NCBI GenBank assembly: GCA_938005745.1
Contig: CALLMM010000016.1
Location: forward strand, 35,223-99,222
DNA length: 64,000 bases
Direction: 5' to 3'
From: an uncultured Chthonomonadales bacterium
GTDB taxonomy: Bacteria > Armatimonadota > Chthonomonadetes > Chthonomonadales > CAJBBX01
Below, one piece after another: positions 8,180-17,822 of the stretch. The stretch's first letter is position 1, and each line of letters starts with the position of its first letter. The notes below the pieces were generated by a model, which saw only the letters and a list, made by a program, of their open reading frames with translations, was not told the DNA's origin and did no database searches. Position numbers and translations under genes: made by a program.

Positions 8180-9013
8180 TCAGAGCGACGGGGCGCGCCG
8201 GGCGATCCGGTGGATCTCGACGACGGTCGTCAGCAGCGCGGGAAGCTGCGCCAGCGGGTACATGGTCGCCGGGTCGGAAAGCCCCTTCTCCGGCTCCGGA
8301 TGAACCTCCATGAAGAGGGCGTCTATCCCGGCGGCGGCGGCGGCGCGCGCCAGATGCGGGATGAATTCGCGCCTGCCCCCCGACTGCCTCCCCGCCGCGC
8401 CCGGAAGCTGAACGCTGTGCGTGGCGTCAAAACAGACCGGATAGCCCAGCGCGCGCATCTGCGGCAGGGCGGTCATGTCCACGATGAGCGTGTGGTAGCC
8501 GAAAGAGACGCCCCGCTCGGTCAGGATCAGGTTGCGGTTGCCGGTCTGCACGATCTTCTGCGCGACGTTCGCCATGTCTGCGGGCGCGAGAAACTGTCCC
8601 TTCTTGACGTTGACACAGCGTCCGGTCTGCGCGGCGGCGATCAGCAGATCGGTCTGCCGGCACAGAAAGGCGGGTATCTGCAGCACATCGGCGACCTGCG
8701 CGACCGGCTGCGCCTGCCAGGATTCGTGGATGTCGGTCAGAACCGGGACGTCGAACTCACGGCGGATGTCCGCCAGAACCTGCAGCCCCCTCTCCATCCC
8801 CTGACCGCGATAGGCGTCGGCGGCGGTGCGGTTGGCTTTATCGAAGGAGGCTTTGAAGATGTAGTGTATCCCGATCTCCGCGCAGATCGTCTTCACGGCG
8901 GCGGCGACTTCGCGGCACAGGTCGAGGCTCTCAATCACGCACGGTCCGGCGATGAGCGTCAGGGGATCCGACTCTCCGCCGATGGTGAAGCCTCCGACAG
9001 CAGCAGGGGACAT
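8180..9013 (-). CDS. kdsA: 3-deoxy-8-phosphooctulonate synthase
   Basis: [12 protein letters not shown]...[13 protein letters not shown]...[35 protein letters not shown]...[14 protein letters not shown]. Confidence 0.95.
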   Translation of the reverse strand: MSPAAVGGFTIGGESDPLTLIAGPCVIESLDLCREVAAAVKTICAEIGIHYIFKASFDKANRTAADAYRGQGMERGLQVLADIRREFDVPVLTDIHESWQAQPVAQVADVLQIPAFLCRQTDLLIAAAQTGRCVNVKKGQFLAPADMANVAQKIVQTGNRNLILTERGVSFGYHTLIVDMTALPQMRALGYPVCFDATHSVQLPGAAGRQSGGRREFIPHLARAAAAAGIDALFMEVHPEPEKGLSDPATMYPLAQLPALLTTVVEIHRIARRAPSL

Positions 9014-9197
9014 GACAGGCGCTCCCGGAAAGTGGCGTTGAGACGCGGCGCGCGTCCGCGCCCCTCTCCCATCATTGTACCCGTTCGGGAGGCGGCTGCG
9101 GCTGTCTGTGAGTCGGCAGGAGAGCGCGCAGGGCGGGGGATTCGGGAAATCTTTTTCCTTGTTTGACTAAAAAAGCGTTCGATTTGCGCCGAAATAA

Positions 9198-9227
9198 TTG
9201 ACGAGCAGGTATAAGTCGTGATATGAT
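9198..9227 (+). promoter_or_regulatory. Sigma-70-type promoter candidate for the T-box/ilvB transcript
   Basis: TTGACG-18 nt-TATGAT immediately upstream of the leader. Confidence 0.55.
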
Positions 9228-9254
9228 TATGTCCACTGTCCAAATTTTCACAAG

Positions 9255-9543
9255 GCGTGGATGAGGCAAGTACGCGCAGGCTTCGGTTTCAGAGAGTCGC
9301 CGGGTGGTGCGAGGCGATAAGGGTCTGCGCGGAAACTCCCCTCGGAGCTGAACGGTCGAACGGAGGACGCCTGCGGGCGTCGGGCTTCCTAGTAGCCTGT
9401 TACGGGCGCGCCCGTTATCGCGCAGAAAGTGGAGCGGCACTGCGGTTACACAGGGGTAACCGGCATCTTCGGATGCGCGGCTCTACAAGGGTGGTACCAC
9501 GTGAGTTCAGCCTCTCGTCCCTTGGGGATGAGGGGCTTTTTTG
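9255..9543 (+). ncRNA. T-box leader (riboswitch), probably leucine-responsive, upstream of ilvB
   Basis: Stem-I-type AGAGAG/GGTGGTGCGAG; GAAA-CTC-CCCTCGGAG specifier region; T-box AAGGGTGGTACCACG at 9487-9501; terminator CCTCTCGTCCC..GGGATGAGGGGCTTTTTT. Confidence 0.93.
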
Positions 9544-9607
9544 GTCGCAGGGCGCAAGGGCGCGCTCCCGGCGGATCTATACAGAAGCGAAAGGGTATGA
9601 AACGACG

Positions 9608-11416
9608 ATGAAAATGTCCGGCGCGAACATCATGCTGGAGTGCCTGCGGCGCGAAGGCGTGCGGCACATCTTCGGCTATCCCGGAGGGGCGGTGCTTCCG
9701 ATCTACGACGCCCTCTACGGCTACACCGACATCGAGCACGTTCTTGTTCGCCATGAGCAGGGAGCCTCGCATATGGCGGACGGCTATGCGCGAGCGACCG
9801 GTCAGGTGGGCGTCTGCCTGGCGACCAGCGGACCCGGCGCGACCAACCTCGTCACCGGGATCGCCACCGCCTACATGGACTCCATTCCGATCGTCGCCAT
9901 CACCGGACAGGTGCGCACCAGCGTCATCGGCAAGGACGCCTTCCAGGAGGCGGACATCACCGGGATCACCATGCCGGTCACCAAACATAACTTCCTGGTC
10001 AAGCGTCCTGAAGACCTGCCCCGCGTCATCGCCGAGGCGTTCTATATCGCCCGCTCCGGTCGTCCCGGTCCGGTGCTGGTGGACATCCCGCTGGATGTGA
10101 GCCTGACGAAGATCGAGTGGGATCCGGAGACCTATACCACACAGGTCAACATCCCCTCCTACAAGCCCACCACGCGCGGGCATGAGATGCAGATTCGCAA
10201 AGCCGCGCAGTTGATCGCCGAGGCGAAGCGTCCCGTGCTCTATGTGGGCGGAGGCGCGATCTCCTCCGGCGCCGCAAAAGAGGTGACCGAACTGGCGGAG
10301 CGCACCAACATTCTGGTAACAACCACCCTGCTCGGCAAGGGCGCGATTGACGAGACGCACCGACTCTCGATGGGGATGCTGGGAATGCATGGAACCGCTT
10401 ACGCCAACCATGCCGTCAACAACTGCGACCTGCTGATTGCCGTCGGGGCGCGGTTTGATGACCGCGTGACCGGCAAGGTGGACAAGTTCGCCACCGGCGC
10501 GAAGATCATTCACATAGATATTGACCCGGCGGAGATCGGGAAGGTAAAGGTGCCGGATGTGCCGATTGTGGGCGATGTGAAGACGGTGCTGACCGAACTG
10601 CTCAAGCATGTGCAGCCACGCCCCTGGACGGAGTGGAACGATCAGATCATGGAGTGGCGGGCGCGCTTCCCGCTCATCTACCCGCGCGACGGCAAGCTCT
10701 ACGCGGAGTATGTGATCGAACAGATCGGCGAGGTGACCAACTGGGAAGCGATCATGACCACCGATGTCGGTCAGCATCAGATGTGGGCGGCGCAGTACTA
10801 TAAGTGCCGACGCCCGCGCCAGTGGGTTACCTCCGGCGGTCTGGGAACAATGGGCTTCGGACTACCCGCCGCCATCGGCGTCCAGAAGGCGTTCCCCGAC
10901 GCCACCGTCGTCTGTCTCTCCGGAGACGGCTCCTTCCAGATGTGCGTGCAGGAGTTGATGACCGCCACCGTCTACGGTCTTCCCGTGATTACGGCGATCA
11001 TCAACAACCGCTCGCTGGGCATGGTGCGCCAGTGGCAGGAGATGTTCTACGAAGAGCGGTATAGCCATGTGGACCTGCAGGCGTCGCCGGACTACGTGAA
11101 GCTCGCCGAAGCCTACGGCGGCGTGGGAATGCGCGTGCAGAAGCCGGAGGATCTGCGCGCCGCGCTGGAAGAGGCGGTGAAGATTCGCAACCGACCGGTC
11201 GTGCTGGACTGCGTGATCCCGACGGAGGAGAACGTCTACCCGATGATCCCGTCCGGTCAGAGCATAGACGAGATGAAGATCCGCGAAAACCTGGAGGAGC
11301 TGAAAGCCACCGTCCATGCCGACAGCGAGACCTGGTCGTTCTCCGATGAGGAGAAGGTGCTGGAGCAGTATGTCGAGGCGGTGCGCGCCGCGGAAGCGCG
11401 CAAAGAGAAGGAGTAG
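9608..11416 (+). CDS. ilvB: Acetolactate synthase large subunit
   Basis: MKMSGANIMLECLRREGVRHIFGYPGGAVLPIYDALY...; ORF-track start at 9257 lies in the T-box and is rejected. Confidence 0.95.
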   Translation: MKMSGANIMLECLRREGVRHIFGYPGGAVLPIYDALYGYTDIEHVLVRHEQGASHMADGYARATGQVGVCLATSGPGATNLVTGIATAYMDSIPIVAITGQVRTSVIGKDAFQEADITGITMPVTKHNFLVKRPEDLPRVIAEAFYIARSGRPGPVLVDIPLDVSLTKIEWDPETYTTQVNIPSYKPTTRGHEMQIRKAAQLIAEAKRPVLYVGGGAISSGAAKEVTELAERTNILVTTTLLGKGAIDETHRLSMGMLGMHGTAYANHAVNNCDLLIAVGARFDDRVTGKVDKFATGAKIIHIDIDPAEIGKVKVPDVPIVGDVKTVLTELLKHVQPRPWTEWNDQIMEWRARFPLIYPRDGKLYAEYVIEQIGEVTNWEAIMTTDVGQHQMWAAQYYKCRRPRQWVTSGGLGTMGFGLPAAIGVQKAFPDATVVCLSGDGSFQMCVQELMTATVYGLPVITAIINNRSLGMVRQWQEMFYEERYSHVDLQASPDYVKLAEAYGGVGMRVQKPEDLRAALEEAVKIRNRPVVLDCVIPTEENVYPMIPSGQSIDEMKIRENLEELKATVHADSETWSFSDEEKVLEQYVEAVRAAEARKEKE

Positions 11417-11419
11417 GCA

Positions 11420-11947
11420 GTGGCAACGGCAATCAGCAACACGATCATGGCACAGATGCAGCAGCAGCATGTTATCACGGTTCTGGTAGAGAACCATCCG
11501 GGCGTTCTGGCGCGTGTGGCGGGTCTGTTTGCGCGGCGCGGCTACAACATCGAATCGCTGACCGTCTCCGTCACCGACGATCCGCAGGTCTCCCGCATGA
11601 CGATCGTGGTGGGGGAGGATCACCGCGTGCTGGAGCAGGTCATCAAGCAGCTTCATAAGCTGATCGAGGTGATCCGCGTCGCCGACTACGCCGAGTTTCC
11701 GGCGATAGAGCGGGAGCTGGCGTTGATCAAAGTCAACGCCGATCCGAGGCACCGCCGCGAGATCATGGAGATCGCGGAGGTCTTTCGCGGACGTATCGTG
11801 GATATGAGCGACAAGACCTTCGTGGTCGAGGTGACCGGCGGAACGGAGAAAATAGACAAAATCTACGAACTCCTGAGCGCGTATGGTATACGGGAGATGG
11901 TGCGAACGGGCGTCATCGCGATGGCGCGCGGCACGAAGACCGCGTAG
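11420..11947 (+). CDS. ilvN: Acetolactate synthase small subunit
   Basis: HVITVLVENHPGVLARVAGLFARRGYNIESLTVSVTDDPQVSRMTIVV ACT domain; 3 bp downstream of ilvB. Confidence 0.95.
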   Translation: MATAISNTIMAQMQQQHVITVLVENHPGVLARVAGLFARRGYNIESLTVSVTDDPQVSRMTIVVGEDHRVLEQVIKQLHKLIEVIRVADYAEFPAIERELALIKVNADPRHRREIMEIAEVFRGRIVDMSDKTFVVEVTGGTEKIDKIYELLSAYGIREMVRTGVIAMARGTKTA

Positions 11948-11974
11948 AGCGTTCGGCGCAGCAGAGACGGGCAG

Positions 11975-12241
11975 ATGACGGATGAGATCCGGGCGGATTC
12001 CTATCGCGATACGGAAGAGATGGGCTGCGGAGATCTGATGATCGCGCTCCGAAAGGCGATTCGACCTCTGGAACCCGGACAGGTGCTGGAGATCCGGGCG
12101 ACCGATGCGGGGGCGTCCGAAGACATTCCGGCATGGTGCCGTCTGACCCGGCATGAACTGCTTGCCGGACCGTGCGGACCCGATAACGCGCACTATTTCA
12201 TTCGGAAGCGGCGGACCGACGCTGCGCCGCAAACAGGATAG
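11975..12241 (+). CDS. TusA-like sulfurtransferase-fold protein, atypical motif
   Basis: MGCGDLMIALRKAIRPLEPGQVLEIRATDAGASEDIPAWCRLTRHELL, TusA/SirA-like but lacking CPxP. Confidence 0.7.
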   Translation: MTDEIRADSYRDTEEMGCGDLMIALRKAIRPLEPGQVLEIRATDAGASEDIPAWCRLTRHELLAGPCGPDNAHYFIRKRRTDAAPQTG

Positions 12242-12253
12242 AAGGAGAGACTC

Positions 12254-12613
12254 GTGGCAAAGCTGCTCATCAGTATCACCAACGCCAAAAACGATACCGA
12301 CCGCGCGACGGTCGGGTTCGTGGTCGCCAACGCCTCGGTGGCTTCCGATGTGGAGACGGTCGTCTTTCTGAGCACGGAGGGCGTCCGGCTGGCGCAGAAG
12401 GGCTACGCCGATGACATCCATGAAGAGGGCTTCAAGCCGCTCCGGGAGCTGATCGGCGACTTCGTGGAGGCGGGCGGAACGATCTGGGTCTGTTCGCCCT
12501 GCTTCAAAAAGCGCGGACTGGATGAGAGTGCGCTGATCGAGGGCGCAACCATCGTGGGAGGCGCGAAGGCGGTGGAGTTTCTGGCGACCGGCGGAACAAG
12601 CATCACCTACTGA
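12254..12613 (+). CDS. DsrE family protein
   Basis: KLLISITNAKNDTDRATVGFVVANASVASDVETVVFLSTEGVRLA...GGTIWVCSPCFKKRGL. Confidence 0.8.
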   Translation: MAKLLISITNAKNDTDRATVGFVVANASVASDVETVVFLSTEGVRLAQKGYADDIHEEGFKPLRELIGDFVEAGGTIWVCSPCFKKRGLDESALIEGATIVGGAKAVEFLATGGTSITY

Positions 12614-13113
12614 GCAAGGCGGTCCGCAAGAGGCTGCGGGCGCGTCTGCGCGGCGAAAGAGGCGGGATAGAGGGTAATCGGCGCGTGATGCGGCGTCCCG
12701 ATGCCGTAGACCTTCACCCATTCCGGCACGATCCGGATCCGCACATGCGGCAGACACCCGATGATCGGGTCGTTGGGGGCGATGCGCGCATAGCGCATCG
12801 CCTCCTCGAACAGCGAGGTCGGGGAGAGAAGCTGCGCGTTGGAGATGGGATAGAACCCCTGATGGCGCGCCAGCTCCCGGTAGACGGCGCGCGCGAAGAA
12901 GAGATGAAAGAAGTCGAGGGCGCGATCCCGCTCCGGCGTGAGGCGGTTTCCGAGCGCGCGGCGCACCTCGCGCGTCAGCCAGGCGGAGACGGCATGCGCC
13001 TGCGCCCGGTAGCGTCGGTCCGCGCTGCGATGCAGATACCAGGCGTTGAGCGAAATCCAGAGAGACAAGAGATACTCCCGCATTTTTTCTGTGTCGTTGT
13101 TCCACAATCCCAT
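12607..13113 (-). CDS. Hypothetical protein
   Basis: 168-aa ORF in the gap between + strand genes, overlapping the DsrE gene 3' end by 7 bp. Confidence 0.55.
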   Translation of the reverse strand: MGLWNNDTEKMREYLLSLWISLNAWYLHRSADRRYRAQAHAVSAWLTREVRRALGNRLTPERDRALDFFHLFFARAVYRELARHQGFYPISNAQLLSPTSLFEEAMRYARIAPNDPIIGCLPHVRIRIVPEWVKVYGIGTPHHAPITLYPASFAAQTRPQPLADRLAQ

Positions 13114-13202
13114 TGAAGATTACCATCTCCGCAGAGAGAGTCGCTGCGGGAGTGGAACAGGGCGCAGATCGAGAAGAGCCTGAGGACCAGAGACTTCACG
13201 TT

Positions 13203-13898
13203 ATGATTCCTCTTTACGATAACGTTCACGCGCGCTCTTTCTCCTTCGTCAACTGGGCGCTGATCGCCGTCAATGTCGCCATCTTCCTGTTTGAGGTGGC
13301 GCTAGGCGCGGGCGCTGAAGAGCTTGTCGCGGTCTTTGGCGTCGTGCCGGCGCGTCTGCTTGACCATCCCGGACCGGATCAGATCGCCACGCTCTTCACC
13401 TCGATGTTTCTTCATGGCGGATGGTCCCATCTGCTCAGTAATATGCTTGCGCTCTACATTTTTGGCGACAACGTCGAGGACCGCATGGGGGGCGGTCGCT
13501 ATCTGGCGTTCTATCTGCTATGCGGACTGGCAGCCGCCCTGACGCATGTCTTCTTTAACCCGGACTCGCCCGTTCCGACGATCGGCGCGAGCGGCGCTAT
13601 CAGCGGCGTGCTGGGCGCCTACCTGATCCTCTACCCGACCGCGCGGGTCATCACGCTGATCCCGATCTTTTTCCTTCCCTGGCTGGTCGAGGTTCCGGCG
13701 CTAGTCTATCTGGGGGTCTGGTTTCTTTCGCAGCTGCTCAACGGCGCGCTGGCGATCATCATGGACGCGCAGGGGTTCGGCGGAGTGGCGTGGTGGGCGC
13801 ATGCCGGCGGCTTCGTCGCCGGGATTGTGCTGGTGGGGCTGTTTATTCAACGGCGCTATCAGCGGCGCGTCTATGCGGATGAGTACTGGCCCTGGTGA
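13203..13898 (+). CDS. Rhomboid family intramembrane serine protease
   Basis: MFLHGGWSHLLSNMLALYIFGDNVEDRMG...GASGAISGVLGAYL...WWAHAGGFVAG. Confidence 0.93.
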   Translation: MIPLYDNVHARSFSFVNWALIAVNVAIFLFEVALGAGAEELVAVFGVVPARLLDHPGPDQIATLFTSMFLHGGWSHLLSNMLALYIFGDNVEDRMGGGRYLAFYLLCGLAAALTHVFFNPDSPVPTIGASGAISGVLGAYLILYPTARVITLIPIFFLPWLVEVPALVYLGVWFLSQLLNGALAIIMDAQGFGGVAWWAHAGGFVAGIVLVGLFIQRRYQRRVYADEYWPW

Positions 13899-14752
13899 GA
13901 GCGGAGCGGCACATGGACCTGATAGGACTGTTCTGGGTTTTTCTGATCATCTCGTCTTTGCAGCCGGTCATTCGCCAGAGAATGCTGGAGAGCGGGCGGC
14001 TGCGCCTGCTGGAGCGGCTCGAGCAGCAGCGACAGAGCCGGGTGATCGTGCTGATCCACCGTCAGGAGACGCTGAGCCTGCTCGGCTTCCCGCTCATGCG
14101 CTACATTGATATCAACGATTCGGAAGCCGTGCTGCGTGCGATCAAGATGACCGACAGGGATGTGCCGATTGACCTGGTGCTGCATACGCCGGGCGGGCTG
14201 GTGCTTGCGGCGGAACAGATCGCCTGCGCGCTGCGCAGGCATCCGGCGAAGGTTACGGTGTTTGTGCCTCACTACGCGATGTCGGGCGGGACGCTGATTG
14301 CGCTGGCGGCGGATGAGATCGTGATGGATGAGAACGCGGTGCTCGGTCCGGTAGACCCGCAGCTGGGGCAGCAGCCGGCGGCTTCCATCCTGAAGGTGCT
14401 GGAGCGCAAGCCGATCAGCGAGATCGAGGACGAGACGCTGATTATGGCGGACATCGCCGAGAAGGCGATCCGTCAGGTGAAGACGACGGTCATCGAACTG
14501 CTGTCGGATCGGTTGGGCGCGGAGGAAGCCGAGCGGATCGCCAGCGTCTTGGCGACCGGCGTCTGGACGCACGACTATCCGATCAGCGTGCGCGAAGCGC
14601 GCAGCTTCGGGCTGCCGATCAGCACCGAGATGCCGCAGATGGTATATCAGTTGATGGGTCTCTACCCGCAGACCGCGCAGCGGCGTCCGTCGGTGGAGTA
14701 CATTCCGATTCCCCGCTCGCGCGAGACGGAGCGTCGCCAGACCCACCGATGA
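13895..14752 (+). CDS. SDH/ClpP-fold membrane serine protease (SppA-like, DUF114 type)
   Basis: IDLVLHTPGGLVLAAEQIACALRRHPAKVTVFVPHYAMSGGTLIALAADEIVMDENAVLGPVDPQ; GTGA overlap with rhomboid stop, alternative ATG at 13913. Confidence 0.85.
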   Translation: MRAERHMDLIGLFWVFLIISSLQPVIRQRMLESGRLRLLERLEQQRQSRVIVLIHRQETLSLLGFPLMRYIDINDSEAVLRAIKMTDRDVPIDLVLHTPGGLVLAAEQIACALRRHPAKVTVFVPHYAMSGGTLIALAADEIVMDENAVLGPVDPQLGQQPAASILKVLERKPISEIEDETLIMADIAEKAIRQVKTTVIELLSDRLGAEEAERIASVLATGVWTHDYPISVREARSFGLPISTEMPQMVYQLMGLYPQTAQRRPSVEYIPIPRSRETERRQTHR

Positions 14753-14838
14753 GGAGATGACCCGCCTCTCCCGAGAAAGCGGATGCACGTTCACAGGGGC
14801 AGGCGCGCGCAGATGCGCCGGTCCCCGGGAGCCGAACC

Positions 14839-15582
14839 ATGCCTGAAGAGATCATCCTTGCTCCGGAGACGATACAGTCGGACGCCGTCTGCGAAGGGGG
14901 CAATCTGGACTGCGGCTCCGGTCTTCTGCTGCTGATCAAGAGAGCGATGAACCCGGTTCCGGCAGGCGGGGTGCTGGAGATACGCAGCACCGAGATCAGC
15001 GTGCGGGAGGACCTGCCCGCCTGGTGCCGCATGACCGGCAACCCCTACCTCGGCTGGAGACCCGCGCCCGATACCAACCGCTTTTTTGTGCGGCGCGGCG
15101 GGGGCGCGGAGCCGGTGGAGGACGACCTGGAGAAAGCCCGCCAGTACCGCTGGCAGTGCCGAGTGCGCTGGACGGGCGGCATGAAGGCGAAGGTCTTCGC
15201 TCGCAACCACTCCTGGGAGGTCGGGCAGCCCGCCAGTTTCGATGTGAAGGATGAGGCGCCCGGTGCGGTCGAATATCTGCTGGGGGCGCTGGGAGCCTGC
15301 CTGGCGATGGGCTTTCAGATCAACGCCTCGCGGCGGGGCGCGCCCGTGGAGGAGATCGAGGTCTCGCTCTCCGGGCAGATAGATAACATTCTGGTCTTTC
15401 TGGGACTGGAACAGACCGGGCACAGCGGCTTTCGCGAGATCACCGGGACGCTCTATGTGCGCTCTGACACCGACGAGGAGACGCTGCAGGCGATCTGGGA
15501 GCAGACGCTGGCCGCCTCTCCGCTGGCGAACTCCCTGACGCATACGGCTTCCCTGAATATCGCGATGCGGGCGGTTCCCTGA
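14839..15582 (+). CDS. TusA-like domain fused to OsmC-family domain
   Basis: N-term LDCGSGLLLLIKRAMNPVPAGGVLEIRSTEISVREDLPAWCRMTG; C-term EYLLGALGACLAMGFQINASRRGAPVEEIEVSLSGQ (OsmC). Confidence 0.8.
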   Translation: MPEEIILAPETIQSDAVCEGGNLDCGSGLLLLIKRAMNPVPAGGVLEIRSTEISVREDLPAWCRMTGNPYLGWRPAPDTNRFFVRRGGGAEPVEDDLEKARQYRWQCRVRWTGGMKAKVFARNHSWEVGQPASFDVKDEAPGAVEYLLGALGACLAMGFQINASRRGAPVEEIEVSLSGQIDNILVFLGLEQTGHSGFREITGTLYVRSDTDEETLQAIWEQTLAASPLANSLTHTASLNIAMRAVP

Positions 15583-15594
15583 AGGAGTATAGAT

Positions 15595-16770
15595 ATGGGT
15601 TCTCTTCCGTTGTTTCCCGTGACGGTGGTCGGCAGTCTGCCGCGCTCCAAGCCGATGCAGGACGCGCTGCGTAAGCGGCAGTCGGGGCGGATGACGGAGG
15701 CGGAGTTTCAGGCGGTCGCCGATGTGGCGGTGCGCGAGTGCCTGAACATGCAGATCGCCGCCGGGGTGGACATCGTCAGCGACGGCGAACAGCGGCGCGA
15801 TAACTTCTACTCATTCGTCGCGGAGAAGGTGGAGGGCGTCCGCCTGATGAGCCTGGCGGACATGCTCGAGTATGTGGAGGACAAAGCCGCCTTTGAGAGG
15901 CTGCTCAATGCGCTGGACGTGCCCGCCTTCGCCATCAAAAACCCGGTGGTCGTCGGGAAGCTGCGGCGAGCCAGACCGCTGGCGCTGGATGACTTCCGGT
16001 TTCTGAAGAACCTGACCGACCGGGCGATCAAGGTTGCGCTGCCGGGTCCCTATCTGCTGACCCGCTCCATGTGGGTCAAGAGCCTGTCGGCAGACCTCTA
16101 TCCGACCAAAGAGGCGCTGGGCGAAGATGTAACCCGCATCCTGCGCGAGGAGTTGATCGCCCTGCGGGACGCGGGCTGCGACATCGTGCAGTTTGACGAG
16201 CCGGTGCTGACTGAGGTCGCCTTTGCCGGACCGCACGCGACCCACACCTTTATGTGCGCCGCGCTCTCCGAAAAGAGCAGCCCAGAGGCGGAACTGAGCT
16301 TTGCGGTGGACCTGCTGAACCGGGTGGTCGAGGGCGTCGAGGGCGTCAAGACCGCGCTGCATGTCTGTCGGGGCAACTGGAGCCGCAACGAGAGCGTGCT
16401 GCTGCAGGGAGCCTACGACCCGCTGATCCCCTACTTCTGTCGGATGAAGGTGCGGCAGTTTGTGCTGGAGTATGCGACGGAGCGGGCGGGGAGCGTGGAG
16501 GCGCTGGCGGCGCTGCCGGAGGATCGGGAGATCGGACTGGGCGTCTGCAACCCGCGCACGTCAGAGATCGAAACGGCGGAGTTTATCGCCGCAAAGGCGC
16601 GGTCGCTGCTGAAGTTTCGTCCGGCGGAGACCCTCTACCTGAACCCCGACTGCGGCTTCGGCACGTTTGCCGACCGACCGGTCAATACGCTGGAGACGGC
16701 GGCGATGAAGCTGCGCGCCCTGCATGACGCCGCGCAGGTCCTGCGGGCGGAGCATGGGCGCGGGGCGTGA
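15595..16770 (+). CDS. Cobalamin-independent methionine synthase-like (MetE C-terminal/core type)
   Basis: TVVGSLPRSKPM...GVDIVSDGEQRRDNFYSFVAEKVEG...ALHVCRGNWSRNES...LYLNPDCGFGT. Confidence 0.85.
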   Translation: MGSLPLFPVTVVGSLPRSKPMQDALRKRQSGRMTEAEFQAVADVAVRECLNMQIAAGVDIVSDGEQRRDNFYSFVAEKVEGVRLMSLADMLEYVEDKAAFERLLNALDVPAFAIKNPVVVGKLRRARPLALDDFRFLKNLTDRAIKVALPGPYLLTRSMWVKSLSADLYPTKEALGEDVTRILREELIALRDAGCDIVQFDEPVLTEVAFAGPHATHTFMCAALSEKSSPEAELSFAVDLLNRVVEGVEGVKTALHVCRGNWSRNESVLLQGAYDPLIPYFCRMKVRQFVLEYATERAGSVEALAALPEDREIGLGVCNPRTSEIETAEFIAAKARSLLKFRPAETLYLNPDCGFGTFADRPVNTLETAAMKLRALHDAAQVLRAEHGRGA

Positions 16771-16777
16771 GACGGCG

Positions 16778-17137
16778 ATGAACGAGATGCGTGAGATCGT
16801 GACCGTCGGACAGGTGAACAGCCTGTTTCTGGCGCTGATCGTGATCGGTCCGGCAGCGGGCGCGCTGATCGGCGGAGCGATGGGCAGACGGCGGGGAGGG
16901 CTGACACGCGGCGCGCTTACGGGCGCTCTGATCGGTCTGCTCCTTGCGCTGCTGAATTTGGGTCTTTGGAGGGTCTACAACGCGATTACGGATCGTCTGG
17001 GGCTGGACAGCGTGCGCAATCTGGTGGTCAATCTGGCTCTGTTTATCGCGCTGGGAGCGGGAGCGGGACTGATCGCGGGGTATCTGTCGCGCCGCCGCGC
17101 CGCCGCGCCGGAAGAGACGCCGCCCGATGCCGGATAG
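16778..17137 (+). CDS. Small membrane protein, glycine-rich TM segments
   Basis: ORF with several hydrophobic segments, short intergenic distances to neighbours. Confidence 0.6.
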   Translation: MNEMREIVTVGQVNSLFLALIVIGPAAGALIGGAMGRRRGGLTRGALTGALIGLLLALLNLGLWRVYNAITDRLGLDSVRNLVVNLALFIALGAGAGLIAGYLSRRRAAAPEETPPDAG

Positions 17138-17822
17138 ACAGCCCCTGCGCGTCCTGCTGCTCGATCTGGACGGGACGGTCGCCGATTCGCATCATCTGAT
17201 CTATCGCTCTTTGGACCACGCCTTTCAGATGCACCTGGGATGCGCCTATCCTGTGTCGTTATGGGAGCGTTCGGTGGGAGAGCCGCTTCACAGGCTGTTT
17301 GCGGCAGGGTGCGCCGCACAGTCGCTTCCGCCGCCGACCGAGCCGCAGATGGAGCGACTGATCGAGAGCTACCGGTCGCATCTGATGGCGATAGATCGGA
17401 GCGTGCAGCCCTTCCCAGGCATCCCGGAGTCTCTGGAGACCCTGCGCCGTCGGGGTGTCCGGCTGGGGATCGTTACGACCAAGCACTCCGCCGCCGCCCA
17501 CCGCTCACTGCGCTATATGGGGCTTGCCGCTCTGTTTGAGACGGTGGTTGCCAGCGATCAGTGTGCGCGGCTCAAGCCACATCCGGAGCCGTTCCTGCGG
17601 GCATTGAGGGCGATGGAGGCGCAGGCGGAGGAGGCGGCGGGAGTGGGAGACAGCCCGCACGATATTGAGGCGGCGCGCGCGGCGGGGATGCGGTCTGTCG
17701 CGGCGATGTGGGGCGTGAAGCATCGCGACCCGCTGCTGCAGAGGCAGCCCGATGCGCTGCTGGAGCTTCCCGCCCATCTCCTCCATCTATTCGAGGACGC
17801 CGCAGCAGGAGAGCCGCGTTGA
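17127..17822 (+). CDS. HAD-family hydrolase (phosphoglycolate phosphatase/PpaX-like)
   Basis: LRVLLLDLDGTVADSHHLIYRSLDHAF...LGIVTTKH...KPHPEPFLRAL...GVGDSPHDIEAARAAGM. Confidence 0.9.
   Translation: MPDRQPLRVLLLDLDGTVADSHHLIYRSLDHAFQMHLGCAYPVSLWERSVGEPLHRLFAAGCAAQSLPPPTEPQMERLIESYRSHLMAIDRSVQPFPGIPESLETLRRRGVRLGIVTTKHSAAAHRSLRYMGLAALFETVVASDQCARLKPHPEPFLRALRAMEAQAEEAAGVGDSPHDIEAARAAGMRSVAAMWGVKHRDPLLQRQPDALLELPAHLLHLFEDAAAGEPR

Noticed and set aside
7502-9166. 554-aa ORF antisense to the GT9 gene and kdsA
   Set aside because: Spurious high-GC antisense frame; composition is R/G/Q/D-rich and the opposite strand encodes clear enzymes
10862-13126. 754-aa antisense ORF across ilvB, ilvN and neighbours
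   Set aside because: Antisense artefact; the overlapping genes are well supported
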